Origin: an uncultured beta proteobacterium | Lineage (GTDB): Bacteria > Pseudomonadota > Gammaproteobacteria > Burkholderiales > Burkholderiaceae_C | Reading direction: 5' to 3' | Length of the DNA stretch: 10,170 nucleotides | Assembly: GCA_903870955.1 (NCBI GenBank) | Contig: CAIQEX010000082.1 | Span: forward strand, 1-10,170 | In this document: positions 1 to 6,953 of the stretch, piece by piece | Layout: each line of letters begins with the position of its first letter | Position numbering within the stretch: the stretch's first letter is position 1 | Made by a program: the position numbers and the translations under genes | The notes under the pieces: generated by a model | Told to the model about the DNA's origin: nothing | The model's input: the letters and a program-made list of their open reading frames with translations, nothing else | Database searches by the model: none

Positions 1-167
1 CCACAGCAGGCACCGGAGAGGTTCTGGCAGGCCTCATTGGAGCCAATCTGGCGGCCCGCCAGTCTGCGCTGGACGCCGCGTGCAACGCGGTCTACCGACA
101 CGGCTTGGCAGCTGACCATTGGCAAGGTCCGGTGCTGAACGCATCCGCACTCTGCCAATGGAATTGA
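1..167 (+). CDS. nnrD: ADP-dependent NAD(P)H-hydrate dehydratase, C-terminal fragment
   Basis: Only the last 54 residues are in the window; the first full codon begins at base 3 and the stop is TGA at 165-167. The fragment opens with TAGTGEVLAGLIGANLA, which corresponds to the conserved TxGTGDVLAG glycine-rich motif of the YjeF C-terminal (ribokinase-like) domain. It then shows the usual helix ending in AVYRHGLAAD. Enzymes of this family dehydrate the S epimer of NAD(P)H hydrate using ADP or ATP, a cytosolic repair reaction, and are often fused to an NnrE epimerase domain. Whether this one is fused cannot be seen. The motif carries Glu where the family normally has the catalytic Asp (GTGD), which is odd. 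The gene converges on rnr with a six-base gap. The family assignment is fairly sure despite the short fragment. Confidence 0.8.
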   Translation, partial: TAGTGEVLAGLIGANLAARQSALDAACNAVYRHGLAADHWQGPVLNASALCQWN

Positions 168-173
168 CCGGCT

Positions 174-2486
174 TTAACGCTTTTTGCGCGCCGCTTTCTT
201 TGAGGAAGCAGAAGAACGTTCCGAAGATTTAGCTGGAGACGCCTTGGCGGCACGACCAGACTTTGCAGCACCGCGCTTGCGGGGCTCGGCTTTGAAGGAC
301 GCCGAGCGCCCTCCCCCGACTTCAACTTCAAACCGTTCAGCCAAGGGCAAGCGCACTTTGGCATCCCGGCCACCCAGTTTGTCACCGGAAGCGCGGCCAT
401 TGCCATTGCTATTCCCACCTTCTTCCTCATTCACGAGTCGGAAATCGATCTTGCGTCCGTCCAGATCCACCCGGCTAACCTGAATGCGCACCCGCGTGCC
501 AATGGCATAGCGTGTGCCGGTGCGCTCGCCGCGCAGTTCCTGGCGCGCTTCATCAAAGCGGAAATACTCACCACCCAACTCGGTGATGTGCACCAAGCCT
601 TCCACATACATCGCGTCCAGGGTGACAAACAAACCAAAGCTGGTTGCCGAAGTGACGACCCCGCCATACTCCTCACCCAGGTGCTCGCGCATGTACTTGC
701 ACTTAAGCCACGCCTCCACGTCACGGCTGGCTTCATCAGCCCGGCGCTCGTTGGCACTGCAATGCAAGCCTGCGGCCTGCCAGGCAAGGCCCTCGGCGCT
801 GGCTTTGCGCGGCTTTTCGGTTGGGTCCTTGACTTTGGAGGACAGTCCTTTTTCAAGTCGCCGCGCCAGCTTGGCATGGGCCTCACCCGGCGTGGGCAAG
901 GTGGGGAGTTGGTACTTGGTTTTTTCCAGAACCGCTTTGATAACACGGTGCACCAGCAAGTCCGGATAGCGCCGGATAGGGCTGGTGAAGTGCGTGTAGG
1001 CATCAAAGGCCAGGCCAAAGTGACCTGAATTGGTCGGCGTGTAGATCGCCTGCTGCATGGACCGCAACAACATCGAATGAATTTGTTGCGCATCTGGCCG
1101 GTCTTTGGTGGCTGCAGCAATGGCCTGGAACTCGCCGGGTTTGGGATCATCGCCAATCGTCATCCCCAAGCCTGAGGCCTTGAGGTAATTGCGCAAGGTC
1201 TCCATTTTCTCGGGCGTCGGCCCCTCATGCACGCGGAACAGGCCCTGGTGTTTACTCTGCGCAATGAAGTCCGCACTGCACACATTGGCCGCCAGCATGG
1301 CCTCTTCAATCACCCGGTGCGCCACGTTACGGGTACGCGGAATGATCTTTTCAATGCGGCCGTTTTCGTCGCAGACGATTTGCGTTTCGGTGGTTTCAAA
1401 GTCCACCGCGCCACGCTTTTGCCGGGACTTCAGCAGTGCCTGGAATACCCCATGCAGGTTCAGCAGGTCGTCCACCCGGTCCTTGCGCTTGATCGCCTCG
1501 GGTCCTTTGGTGTTGCTCAAAATGGCGGCCACTTCGGTGTAGGTGAAGCGCGCATGGCTCCACATCACAGCCGGGTAAAACTGGTAAGCGTCGACCTCAC
1601 CGTCCTCGGTGATGAGCATGTCGCAGACCATGCACAAACGCTCTACTTCGGGGTTCAATGAACACAAGCCGTTGGACAACTTCTCGGGCAACATAGGAAT
1701 CACACGGCGCGGGAAATACACACTGGTGGCGCGGTCGTAGGCGTCCACATCGATCGCGCTGCCCGTCTGCACGTAATGGCTGACATCGGCAATGGCCACC
1801 AACAGACGCCAACCCTTGGTGGCACTGCGGCCGCGGCCTTTGGAATGGGGTTCGCAATAGACGGCATCGTCAAAATCGCGCGCGTCCTCACCGTCAATGG
1901 TGACCAACGGAACATCGGTCAGATCAACGCGGTTGACCTTGTCCTGTGGCCGCACCGAATCCGGCAGAGTCCGGGCCAACGCTACACAGCCCTCGGAGAA
2001 GACATGCGGCACGCTGTATTTGCGCACGGCGATCTCAATTTCCATTCCCGGGTCATCCACCTCACCCAGGACTTCCTTGATACGCCCGACGGGCTGACCG
2101 AACAATGCGGGCGGCTCGACCAATTCAACCACGACCACCTGCCCCGCCTTGGCCACGCTGGTGGCGCCCTTGGGTATCAGTACGTCCTGGCCATAGCGCT
2201 TGTCTTCGGGTGCTACCAGCCAGACGCCACTTTCCTGCAGCAGGCGCCCGATGATGGGTTGGGTGGATCGTTCGACAATTTCCACGACCCGGCCCTCAGG
2301 ACGCCCTTTGCGGTCGCTGCGGACAATGCGCACCTTGACCCGGTCCTTGTGCAGCACGGCACGCATTTCATTGGGGGGTAAATAAATGTCGGGGGCACCA
2401 TCGTCGCGGGACACGAAACCGTGACCATCGCGATGTCCCTGAACAATGCCTTCTACTTCGTCCAGCAAGCCGCTGGTTGGGCTCAT
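174..2486 (-). CDS. rnr: Ribonuclease R
   Basis: This is a processive 3'-to-5' exoribonuclease that degrades structured RNA and takes part in mRNA and rRNA quality control. From the chosen start (770 aa) it has cold-shock/OB RNA-binding folds near residues 10-70 (GIVQGHRDGHGF) and 80-160. The RNB catalytic domain spans about 187-535, with DGEDARDFDDA giving the metal-binding aspartates D198, D204, D206 and D207, and HFTSPIRRYPDL at 499-510. An S1 domain lies at about 602-686 (SFGLFVTLDAMYVEGLVHI). A low-complexity basic tail of about 84 residues ends in KKAARKKR. Compared with E. coli RNase R (813 aa) it lacks the N-terminal helix-turn-helix extension. An in-frame ATG at 2522 would add 12 residues. 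I prefer 2486 because a purine-rich AGGAAAGAGAG lies upstream of it and the extra residues do not look like family sequence, though the spacing (about 16 nt) is long. No convincing promoter was found. Confidence 0.96.
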   Translation of the reverse strand: MSPTSGLLDEVEGIVQGHRDGHGFVSRDDGAPDIYLPPNEMRAVLHKDRVKVRIVRSDRKGRPEGRVVEIVERSTQPIIGRLLQESGVWLVAPEDKRYGQDVLIPKGATSVAKAGQVVVVELVEPPALFGQPVGRIKEVLGEVDDPGMEIEIAVRKYSVPHVFSEGCVALARTLPDSVRPQDKVNRVDLTDVPLVTIDGEDARDFDDAVYCEPHSKGRGRSATKGWRLLVAIADVSHYVQTGSAIDVDAYDRATSVYFPRRVIPMLPEKLSNGLCSLNPEVERLCMVCDMLITEDGEVDAYQFYPAVMWSHARFTYTEVAAILSNTKGPEAIKRKDRVDDLLNLHGVFQALLKSRQKRGAVDFETTETQIVCDENGRIEKIIPRTRNVAHRVIEEAMLAANVCSADFIAQSKHQGLFRVHEGPTPEKMETLRNYLKASGLGMTIGDDPKPGEFQAIAAATKDRPDAQQIHSMLLRSMQQAIYTPTNSGHFGLAFDAYTHFTSPIRRYPDLLVHRVIKAVLEKTKYQLPTLPTPGEAHAKLARRLEKGLSSKVKDPTEKPRKASAEGLAWQAAGLHCSANERRADEASRDVEAWLKCKYMREHLGEEYGGVVTSATSFGLFVTLDAMYVEGLVHITELGGEYFRFDEARQELRGERTGTRYAIGTRVRIQVSRVDLDGRKIDFRLVNEEEGGNSNGNGRASGDKLGGRDAKVRLPLAERFEVEVGGGRSASFKAEPRKRGAAKSGRAAKASPAKSSERSSASSKKAARKKR

Positions 2487-2566
2487 ATTTTTAATACAAA
2501 CACTCTCTTTCCTGCCATGCATGGCGATGAGTATGCGCTAGAAACAGGGTCAATTTGAGCACAGCT

Positions 2567-2588
2567 TGATGGCATCCTGATGGCATCG
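2567..2588. repeat. Two tandem copies of an 11-mer
   Basis: TGATGGCATCC is followed directly by TGATGGCATCG, so ten of eleven bases repeat exactly. It lies in the 220-base spacer between rnr and the tRNA gene. The rest of that spacer holds the tRNA promoter and nothing else I can identify. The repeat could be chance or a small duplication; no function is claimed. Confidence 0.5.
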
Positions 2589-2668
2589 GGATTTCGGCCC
2601 CACAGCGCGGGCCAGAACAATTGCCCATTGCGAAAGTTGCTTGTCCGTCACGAAAAGTTCATGGCGGT

Positions 2669-2697
2669 TTAAGAATCTCCAAATGCGGTGTTATAAT
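2669..2697 (+). promoter_or_regulatory. Sigma-70 promoter of tRNA-Leu
   Basis: A perfect TATAAT lies at 2692-2697 and is preceded, after a 17-base spacer, by TTAAGA at 2669-2674 (four of six matches to TTGACA). The tRNA begins 10 bases after the -10 box, so transcription would start within a few bases of the mature 5' end. The predicted leader is very short. Confidence 0.75.
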
Positions 2698-2707
2698 TTA
2701 AGGCGTT

Positions 2708-2792
2708 GCCCGGGTGGCGGAATTGGTAGACGCATACGGTTCAGGTCCGTACGCCGCAAGGTGTGGAGATTCGAGTTCTCTCCCGGGCACCA
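2708..2792 (+). tRNA. leuT-CAG: tRNA-Leu (anticodon CAG)
   Basis: This 85-base class II tRNA folds as expected. The acceptor arms GCCCGGG (2708-2714) and CCCGGGC (2782-2788) pair fully. The anticodon stem TACGG/CCGTA encloses the loop TTCAGGT, with anticodon CAG at 2742-2744. The variable arm is a small hairpin, CGCC-GCAA-GGTG (2752-2763). The T arm carries TTCGAGT. The discriminator is A, and CCA is encoded at 2790-2792. It reads the codon CUG, which should be the main Leu codon in a GC-rich genome. The gene stands alone, with its own promoter and terminator. Confidence 0.97.
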
Positions 2793-2802
2793 CTCAATAG
2801 AC

Positions 2803-2838
2803 AAGGCCTGTGACGTAAGTCACAGGCCTTTTTCTTTT
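2803..2838 (+). terminator. Rho-independent terminator after tRNA-Leu
   Basis: A perfect 12-bp stem (AAGGCCTGTGAC, 2803-2814, pairing with 2819-2830) closes a GTAA loop. It is followed by a T-rich tract, TTTTT-C-TTTT, ending at 2838. The opposite strand lacks a comparable T run, so it should act on + strand transcripts only. It begins 10 bases after the tRNA CCA end and finishes 26 bases before the DUF3820 start codon. Confidence 0.93.
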
Positions 2839-2864
2839 GTCTTCCCTGTTTCACACTGAACACC

Positions 2865-3092
2865 ATGAACCCTGAAGACCTGCAACTTTTGCTCACGCGG
2901 GAGATGCCGTTTGGAAAGTACAAGGGTCGCTGCATTGCCGACCTGCCCGGCGACTATTTGCGCTGGTTCGTACGCGAGGGGGTTCCGAAAAATGAAATCG
3001 GCCGTCTGATCAACCTCATGCACGAGATCGACCACAACGGCCTGTCGGACCTGTTAAAGCCCTTGCGCGACTTGAAGCGTCAGAAGGGCTGA
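2865..3092 (+). CDS. DUF3820 family protein
   Basis: A small soluble protein of 75 residues. The stretch [22 protein letters not shown] (residues 14-35) is the hallmark of the DUF3820 family (Pfam also calls it a putative quorum-sensing-regulated virulence factor, a label I would not lean on). The rest is helical and charged and ends in LRDLKRQKG. There is no signal peptide or membrane segment, and its biochemical role is unknown. The ATG at 2865 follows a tRNA terminator closely and has no clear Shine-Dalgarno sequence. With only 26 bases between the T tract and the ATG there is little room for a separate promoter. Its last 13 bases, including the stop, overlap the 3' end of rimO on the other strand. 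Confidence 0.85.
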   Translation: MNPEDLQLLLTREMPFGKYKGRCIADLPGDYLRWFVREGVPKNEIGRLINLMHEIDHNGLSDLLKPLRDLKRQKG

Positions 3093-4483
3093 GCAATCAG
3101 GTCGTGCCCCTGTGCACCGACGATGCGGGCCTTGGTGAACTCACCCACTTTCAATGTTTTGCTGATCTTCTCGGGCGGCAACAAACGCACCACGCCATCG
3201 ATCTCCGGCGCATCGGCGTAACTTCTCCCCAACCCGCCTTTTTTCCCCAGGCCCGGAGCGGAATCCACCAAAATCTGCATCGTCGCACCCACACGCCGCT
3301 GCAAGCGCGCCACCGACACGCGCTCGGCAACCTCCATGAAGCGGGCCCGGCGCTCTTCGCGCAACTCGGCCGCCAGCATGCCCGGTAGGGCATTGGCTTC
3401 TGCGCCATCCACGGGGCTGTAGGCGAAACATCCAGCGCGGTCAATCTGAGCTTCTTCCATGAAGTCCAGCAGGTGCTGAAACTCTTCTTCGGTCTCACCG
3501 GGGAACCCGGCGATAAAGGTGCTGCGCACCACCAGTTCGGGGCAGATTTCCCGCCATTGCTGGATGCGCTCCAGGTTCTTTTCGCCACTGGCTGGCCGCT
3601 TCATACGCCGCAGCACATCCGGGTTGCTGTGCTGCAAGGGCACGTCCAGATACGGCAGCACCAGACCGCTGGCCATCATCGGCAGGATGGCGTCCACGCT
3701 TGGGTAGGGGTAAACGTAATGCAGACGAACCCAAGCGCCATAGCCTTGGGCGATTTCACCGAGCGACTGCACCAGTTCCAGCATGCGCGTTTTAACCGGC
3801 TTGCCGTCCCAGAAACCGGTGCGGTATTTCACATCCACCCCGTAAGCGGAAGTGTCCTGGCTGATCACCAGCAGTTCTTTCACGCCTCCCTCAAAAAGGG
3901 CCTTGGCTTCGGTCAGAACATCTCCAATGGGGCGCGACACCAGATCGCCTCGCATACTGGGAATGATGCAGAAGGTACAGCGGTGATTGCAGCCTTCGCT
4001 GATTTTTAAATACGCGTAATGGCGCGGCGTGAGCTTGATGCCGGCCACACCAAAGGCGTTGGGCACCAGATCGGTAAACGGATCGTGCGGCTTGGGCAAA
4101 TGCAGGTGAATGGCATCCATCACCTCCTGCGTCGCATGCGGGCCCGTCACCGCCAGCACCCGGGGGTGCATTTCGCGCACCATGTTGCCGCCGTCTTTGC
4201 CCGTCTTGGCTCCGAGACAACCGGTAACAATGACCCGACCGTTCTCGGCCAGGGCTTCACCAATGGTGTCGAGGCTTTCCTGCACCGCCTCGTCAATAAA
4301 GCCGCAGGTGTTGACGATGACGATGTCAGCGCCCTGGAAGGTCTTGGAAGTCTGGTAGCCCTCAGCGCTCAGGCGCGTCAGGATCAATTCGGAATCGGTT
4401 AAAGCCTTGGGGCAACCCAGGCTCACGAATCCGACTTGGGGTGCTTTAGAAACAGGTGTTGGGGAAGAAAGTGCGTCGCTCAT
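3080..4483 (-). CDS. rimO: Ribosomal protein S12 methylthiotransferase RimO
   Basis: RimO is a cytosolic radical-SAM enzyme that adds a beta-methylthio group to the conserved Asp of ribosomal protein S12. The 467-residue product shows the full architecture. The N-terminal methylthiotransferase domain has its three cluster cysteines at C24 ([12 protein letters not shown]), C60 (VNTCGF) and C89 (VTGCLGA). The radical-SAM CX3CX2C motif is at C165, C169 and C172 ([13 protein letters not shown]). A C-terminal TRAM domain lies at about 400-467. The start at 4483 was chosen because residues before it, in an open frame reaching 4603, are unlike RimO and run into phaR; a weak GGGG precedes the ATG. 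E. coli RimO is 441 aa, so this one has a slightly longer N-terminus. It lies 43 bases downstream of phaR with no terminator between, so co-transcription is likely. Confidence 0.97.
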   Translation of the reverse strand: MSDALSSPTPVSKAPQVGFVSLGCPKALTDSELILTRLSAEGYQTSKTFQGADIVIVNTCGFIDEAVQESLDTIGEALAENGRVIVTGCLGAKTGKDGGNMVREMHPRVLAVTGPHATQEVMDAIHLHLPKPHDPFTDLVPNAFGVAGIKLTPRHYAYLKISEGCNHRCTFCIIPSMRGDLVSRPIGDVLTEAKALFEGGVKELLVISQDTSAYGVDVKYRTGFWDGKPVKTRMLELVQSLGEIAQGYGAWVRLHYVYPYPSVDAILPMMASGLVLPYLDVPLQHSNPDVLRRMKRPASGEKNLERIQQWREICPELVVRSTFIAGFPGETEEEFQHLLDFMEEAQIDRAGCFAYSPVDGAEANALPGMLAAELREERRARFMEVAERVSVARLQRRVGATMQILVDSAPGLGKKGGLGRSYADAPEIDGVVRLLPPEKISKTLKVGEFTKARIVGAQGHDLIAQPF

Positions 4484-4526
4484 ACCCCGATTGTCCCAGC
4501 ATTTGCTTTGCCGGAGTTTTGCAGGG

Positions 4527-4976
4527 TCAGGGCTTGATGCCGAATGTGCCCAGGAATTGCTCGGTCTGTTTCTGCATCTGCTCCTGCATCTGCGTGAACA
4601 CATTGGTGCCGATAACGCCCTTCACCATCGGCGCCTGCATATCCATCAGGGCTTGCATGTTCTTCTCCAGGTACCCACCCATAAACCCCTGCATGGTGTG
4701 ACCATAGAAGCGAATGATGTTGGCCAGTACCGGTGCGGTAAACATGGGAGAACCCTGCGATTCTTCTTCCAAAATGATCTGCAGCAAGATGCTACGCGTC
4801 AGGTCTTCGCCGGTCTTGGCATCCAGAACAATGAAAGCCTCGCTGTCCATAACCAATTGCTTGATCTCGGTGAGGGTGATGTAGCTTGAGGTATCGGTAT
4901 CATAAAGTCGGCGATTCGGGTACTTTTTAATGATGCGGTCGGATGACCCGGCGACTTTGGCAATGGTTTTGGGCAT
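4527..4976 (-). CDS. phaR: Polyhydroxyalkanoate synthesis repressor PhaR
   Basis: PhaR is a DNA-binding repressor that also binds polyhydroxybutyrate granules. When polymer accumulates it leaves the DNA and frees phasin genes and its own gene. The 149-residue product carries the N-terminal PHB/PHA accumulation regulator DNA-binding domain at about residues 14-73 ([22 protein letters not shown], then [17 protein letters not shown]). The second PHB_acc domain follows at about 79-118 ([27 protein letters not shown]). The C-terminal tail is rich in Met and Gln. It is shorter at the C-terminus than the roughly 180-residue Cupriavidus protein. An AGGAAG lies 11 bases before the ATG. No pha biosynthesis gene is present in the window; rimO follows on the same strand. 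A good promoter with an overlapping dyad lies upstream. Confidence 0.95.
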   Translation of the reverse strand: MPKTIAKVAGSSDRIIKKYPNRRLYDTDTSSYITLTEIKQLVMDSEAFIVLDAKTGEDLTRSILLQIILEEESQGSPMFTAPVLANIIRFYGHTMQGFMGGYLEKNMQALMDMQAPMVKGVIGTNVFTQMQEQMQKQTEQFLGTFGIKP

Positions 4977-5010
4977 GTCTATTCATTCTTCCTGTGCGGT
5001 TCAACCAATG

Positions 5011-5025
5011 TACCGCACTGCAGCA
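5011..5025. promoter_or_regulatory. Imperfect dyad at the phaR start site, candidate operator
   Basis: Read on the phaR strand, TGCTGCAGTGCGGTA is a 15-bp imperfect palindrome with five of seven arm positions matching. It starts two bases after the phaR -10 box and would cover the transcription start. TGC...GCA dyads of this kind are the sort of site reported for PhaR repressors, and PhaR proteins commonly repress their own gene. Binding here is inferred, not shown. Confidence 0.45.
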
Positions 5026-5027
5026 CC

Positions 5028-5056
5028 ATTCTAGGGAGGCACAATCCATTCGACAA
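5028..5056 (-). promoter_or_regulatory. Sigma-70 promoter of phaR (and probably rimO)
   Basis: On the minus strand, TTGTCG (5056-5051, four of six) and TAGAAT (5033-5028, five of six) are separated by exactly 17 bases. The -10 box lies about 51 bases before the phaR start codon. Confidence 0.6.
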
Positions 5057-5059
5057 CCT

Positions 5060-5084
5060 GATTAGCCACATGATTACCCTAATC
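5060..5084. promoter_or_regulatory. GATTA repeats upstream of the GFA gene
   Basis: GATTA at 5060-5064 is repeated at 5072-5076. The second copy forms a perfect 13-bp palindrome, GATTA-CCC-TAATC (5072-5084). It ends 17 bases before the ATG of the GFA-family gene and just upstream of its Shine-Dalgarno sequence. It could be an operator or mRNA hairpin, or chance; no regulator is identified. Confidence 0.3.
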
Positions 5085-5101
5085 TTCAGTAAGGAGCAGC
5101 G

Positions 5102-5518
5102 ATGAATCAGCCCATAAGCGGTGGATGCATGTGCGGTGGCGTGCGCTACGAAGTTACCGGAAAGCTCAGAAACATCATTACCTGCCATTGCGAGCAATGC
5201 CGCCGCAGCAGCGGCCATTTTGTCGCCGCGACGGCTTGCCGCCGGGAGCACTTCAAGCTGGTGCGGCAAGACAGTCTGCAGTGGTTTAGTGCGGTACCTG
5301 GCCACAGGCGGGGATTTTGCAATGTATGTGGCTCCAGCCTGTTTTTTGAGGAAACCGGCGGGCCACGCGTGTCAATTGCCGCGGGCAGCCTCGATGCCCC
5401 ACAGGGTCTGCGCATTGCAGCACAGATTTTTACCGCCGAGGCCGGTGATTACTACGCGCTGGACCCGCAAGTGCCTTCCTCACCCGAAGGCAAACACCAG
5501 GTGCCCTTGCCTGACTGA
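5102..5518 (+). CDS. GFA family (CENP-V/GFA domain) zinc protein
   Basis: This 138-residue cytosolic protein has the cysteine pattern of the glutathione-dependent formaldehyde-activating (GFA) fold. C9 and C11 sit in GGCMCGGVRYEV, C28, C30 and C33 in CHCEQCRR, and C73 and C76 in FCNVCGSSLFF. The cysteines are expected to bind two zinc ions. The family is named for the Paracoccus enzyme that was proposed to condense formaldehyde with glutathione, but most members have no proven activity, so no substrate is assigned. The length is typical of single-domain members. A good Shine-Dalgarno (AAGGAG, five bases before the ATG) fixes the start. The gene is divergent from phaR and its stop lies two bases from the chrA stop. 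No formaldehyde or glutathione gene is nearby. Confidence 0.9.
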   Translation: MNQPISGGCMCGGVRYEVTGKLRNIITCHCEQCRRSSGHFVAATACRREHFKLVRQDSLQWFSAVPGHRRGFCNVCGSSLFFEETGGPRVSIAAGSLDAPQGLRIAAQIFTAEAGDYYALDPQVPSSPEGKHQVPLPD

Positions 5519-5520
5519 GC

Positions 5521-6867
5521 CTATTGCAGCCATTGCCAAACCAGACCTGCCAGCCCACACGCAACGACGATCCGGATCACACCAACCTTGTAGCGAAAGA
5601 GTGCCAAAGACGCACCCGCCCCAATCGCCAGGGCCGGCCAGACAAATCCGCCTTGCCAACCATGCGGCCAAAGCACGTGGTACGCAAAGAACAAGGCCAA
5701 ATTGACGATGACACCGACCACCGCCGCCGTGATGCCGCTCAAGGGCGCGGTGTATTTGAGATTGCCGTGGGTTGACTCGATAAACGGGCCGCCCAGAAAA
5801 ATAAAGATGAAGGAAGGCAAAAAGGTAAAAAAGGTCACCACACTTGCCGCCACCGCCCCTGCTGCCAAGCGTGAATCACCGCCAAAAATGCTCTGTGTCC
5901 AACCACCCACAAAGCCGACAAAGGACACCACCATGATGAGCGGGCCCGGTGTGGTTTCACCCAGGGCCAAGCCATCCATCATTTGCGCGGGTGAGAGCCA
6001 ACCAAAGTGCGCCACGGCACCTTGATAAACATAAGGCAGCACCGCATAAGCGCCACCGAAGGTCAGTAAAGCAGCCTTGGTGAAGAACCACGCCATTTGC
6101 GTCAAGGTCGCGTCCCAGCCATAGCGCCAGGTCAATCCCGCCATGGTTGCCAGCCACAAACCCACGCCCAGGGCAAGCACCCGAGCGAAACGTGCCCAGG
6201 TGAAAAGTGCATGGGCAGGCGTGGGCGTGGCGTCGTCAATCACCGCGGGGCCATGGGCTTGTGCGCTTCCCACATGCCCGCCACTTGCGGAAAACTGCTT
6301 GGGTGCAAATCGGTTGCCCAGATACCCGGCCAAGCCCGCACACAACACAATCACGGGAAACGGCAAATTCAGGGCAAAGATGGCCAAAAAGGCCAACGCG
6401 GCAATAGCCCGTAAACCGTTGCTTTTGAGCGCACGCGATCCAATGCGCCAGGCGGCAGAAAGCACGATCGCGGTGACGGCAGGCTTGATGCCAAACAGTG
6501 CACCCGCAACGGCCGGCACACTGCCAAAAGCCATATAGACCCCACTCAAACCAATCAGAATACACAGCGAAGGCAACACAAACAACATGCCTGCCGCAAT
6601 GCCGCCCCAGGTACGGTGCATCAGCCAGCCGATATAGGTTGCCAGTTGCTGTGCCTCCGGCCCCGGCAACACCATGCAGTAGTTCAGCGCATGCAGAAAG
6701 CGTTGCTCCGAAATCCAACGGCGCTTGACCACCAGGTCCTCGTGCATGATGGCGATTTGCCCGGCCGGACCGCCAAAACTGATAAAGCCCAACTTGAGCC
6801 AATAGCCAAAGGACTGCCAAAAAATGGGGGCAGTCGGAGGCGAAGTGGGCTTTTGATCGGATTGCAT
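5521..6867 (-). CDS. chrA: Chromate transporter, long-chain (two-domain) ChrA
   Basis: An inner-membrane anion transporter of the CHR family, which typically exports chromate using the proton-motive force; some members are linked to sulfate or other oxyanions instead. The 448-residue product is the long, duplicated form. The first half (about 15-185) carries [10 protein letters not shown] (28-37) and [17 protein letters not shown] (65-81). The second half (about 220-448) repeats the pattern with [14 protein letters not shown] (267-280) and [10 protein letters not shown] (301-310). A hydrophilic linker near 188-220 separates them, and each half has several hydrophobic segments. The start at 6867 was chosen because the upstream open frame, reaching 7122, lies mostly inside aroE on the other strand and is unlike the family. 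Ribosome binding before this ATG is weak. No chrB, chrC or chrF accompanies it, so chromate resistance is plausible rather than shown. Confidence 0.94.
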   Translation of the reverse strand: MQSDQKPTSPPTAPIFWQSFGYWLKLGFISFGGPAGQIAIMHEDLVVKRRWISEQRFLHALNYCMVLPGPEAQQLATYIGWLMHRTWGGIAAGMLFVLPSLCILIGLSGVYMAFGSVPAVAGALFGIKPAVTAIVLSAAWRIGSRALKSNGLRAIAALAFLAIFALNLPFPVIVLCAGLAGYLGNRFAPKQFSASGGHVGSAQAHGPAVIDDATPTPAHALFTWARFARVLALGVGLWLATMAGLTWRYGWDATLTQMAWFFTKAALLTFGGAYAVLPYVYQGAVAHFGWLSPAQMMDGLALGETTPGPLIMVVSFVGFVGGWTQSIFGGDSRLAAGAVAASVVTFFTFLPSFIFIFLGGPFIESTHGNLKYTAPLSGITAAVVGVIVNLALFFAYHVLWPHGWQGGFVWPALAIGAGASLALFRYKVGVIRIVVACGLAGLVWQWLQ

Positions 6868-6953
6868 TGGGCAGGTTTTCTTGCGGTTCGCGCGTTGCCG
6901 CCGAACTTGTCCGGATAATGAATGGTGAACCAAATCATAAGGAGTCTTTTCGG

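Noticed and set aside
2487..2522. 12-residue N-terminal extension of RNase R starting at ATG 2522
   Set aside because: No Shine-Dalgarno lies before it, the residues are unlike other RNase R starts, and the purine-rich sequence that could serve the later ATG lies inside it. It cannot be fully excluded.
2525..2553. TTGACC on the minus strand as a -35 box for rnr
   Set aside because: No acceptable -10 box lies 16-18 bases downstream; the nearest candidate (CATACT) is only 12 bases away.
2708..2792. tRNA-Leu as attachment site of an integrated element
   Set aside because: No integrase, no repeat of the tRNA 3' end elsewhere in the window, and ordinary housekeeping genes on both sides.
4484..4603. 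N-terminal extension of RimO by 40 residues
   Set aside because: The extra residues are Cys/Arg/Ser-rich and unlike the family, and they overlap the phaR coding end in another frame.
5121..5705. Long + strand open frame overlapping the GFA gene and chrA
   Set aside because: It is a frame shadow: no family resemblance, and the overlapped genes have clear conserved motifs.
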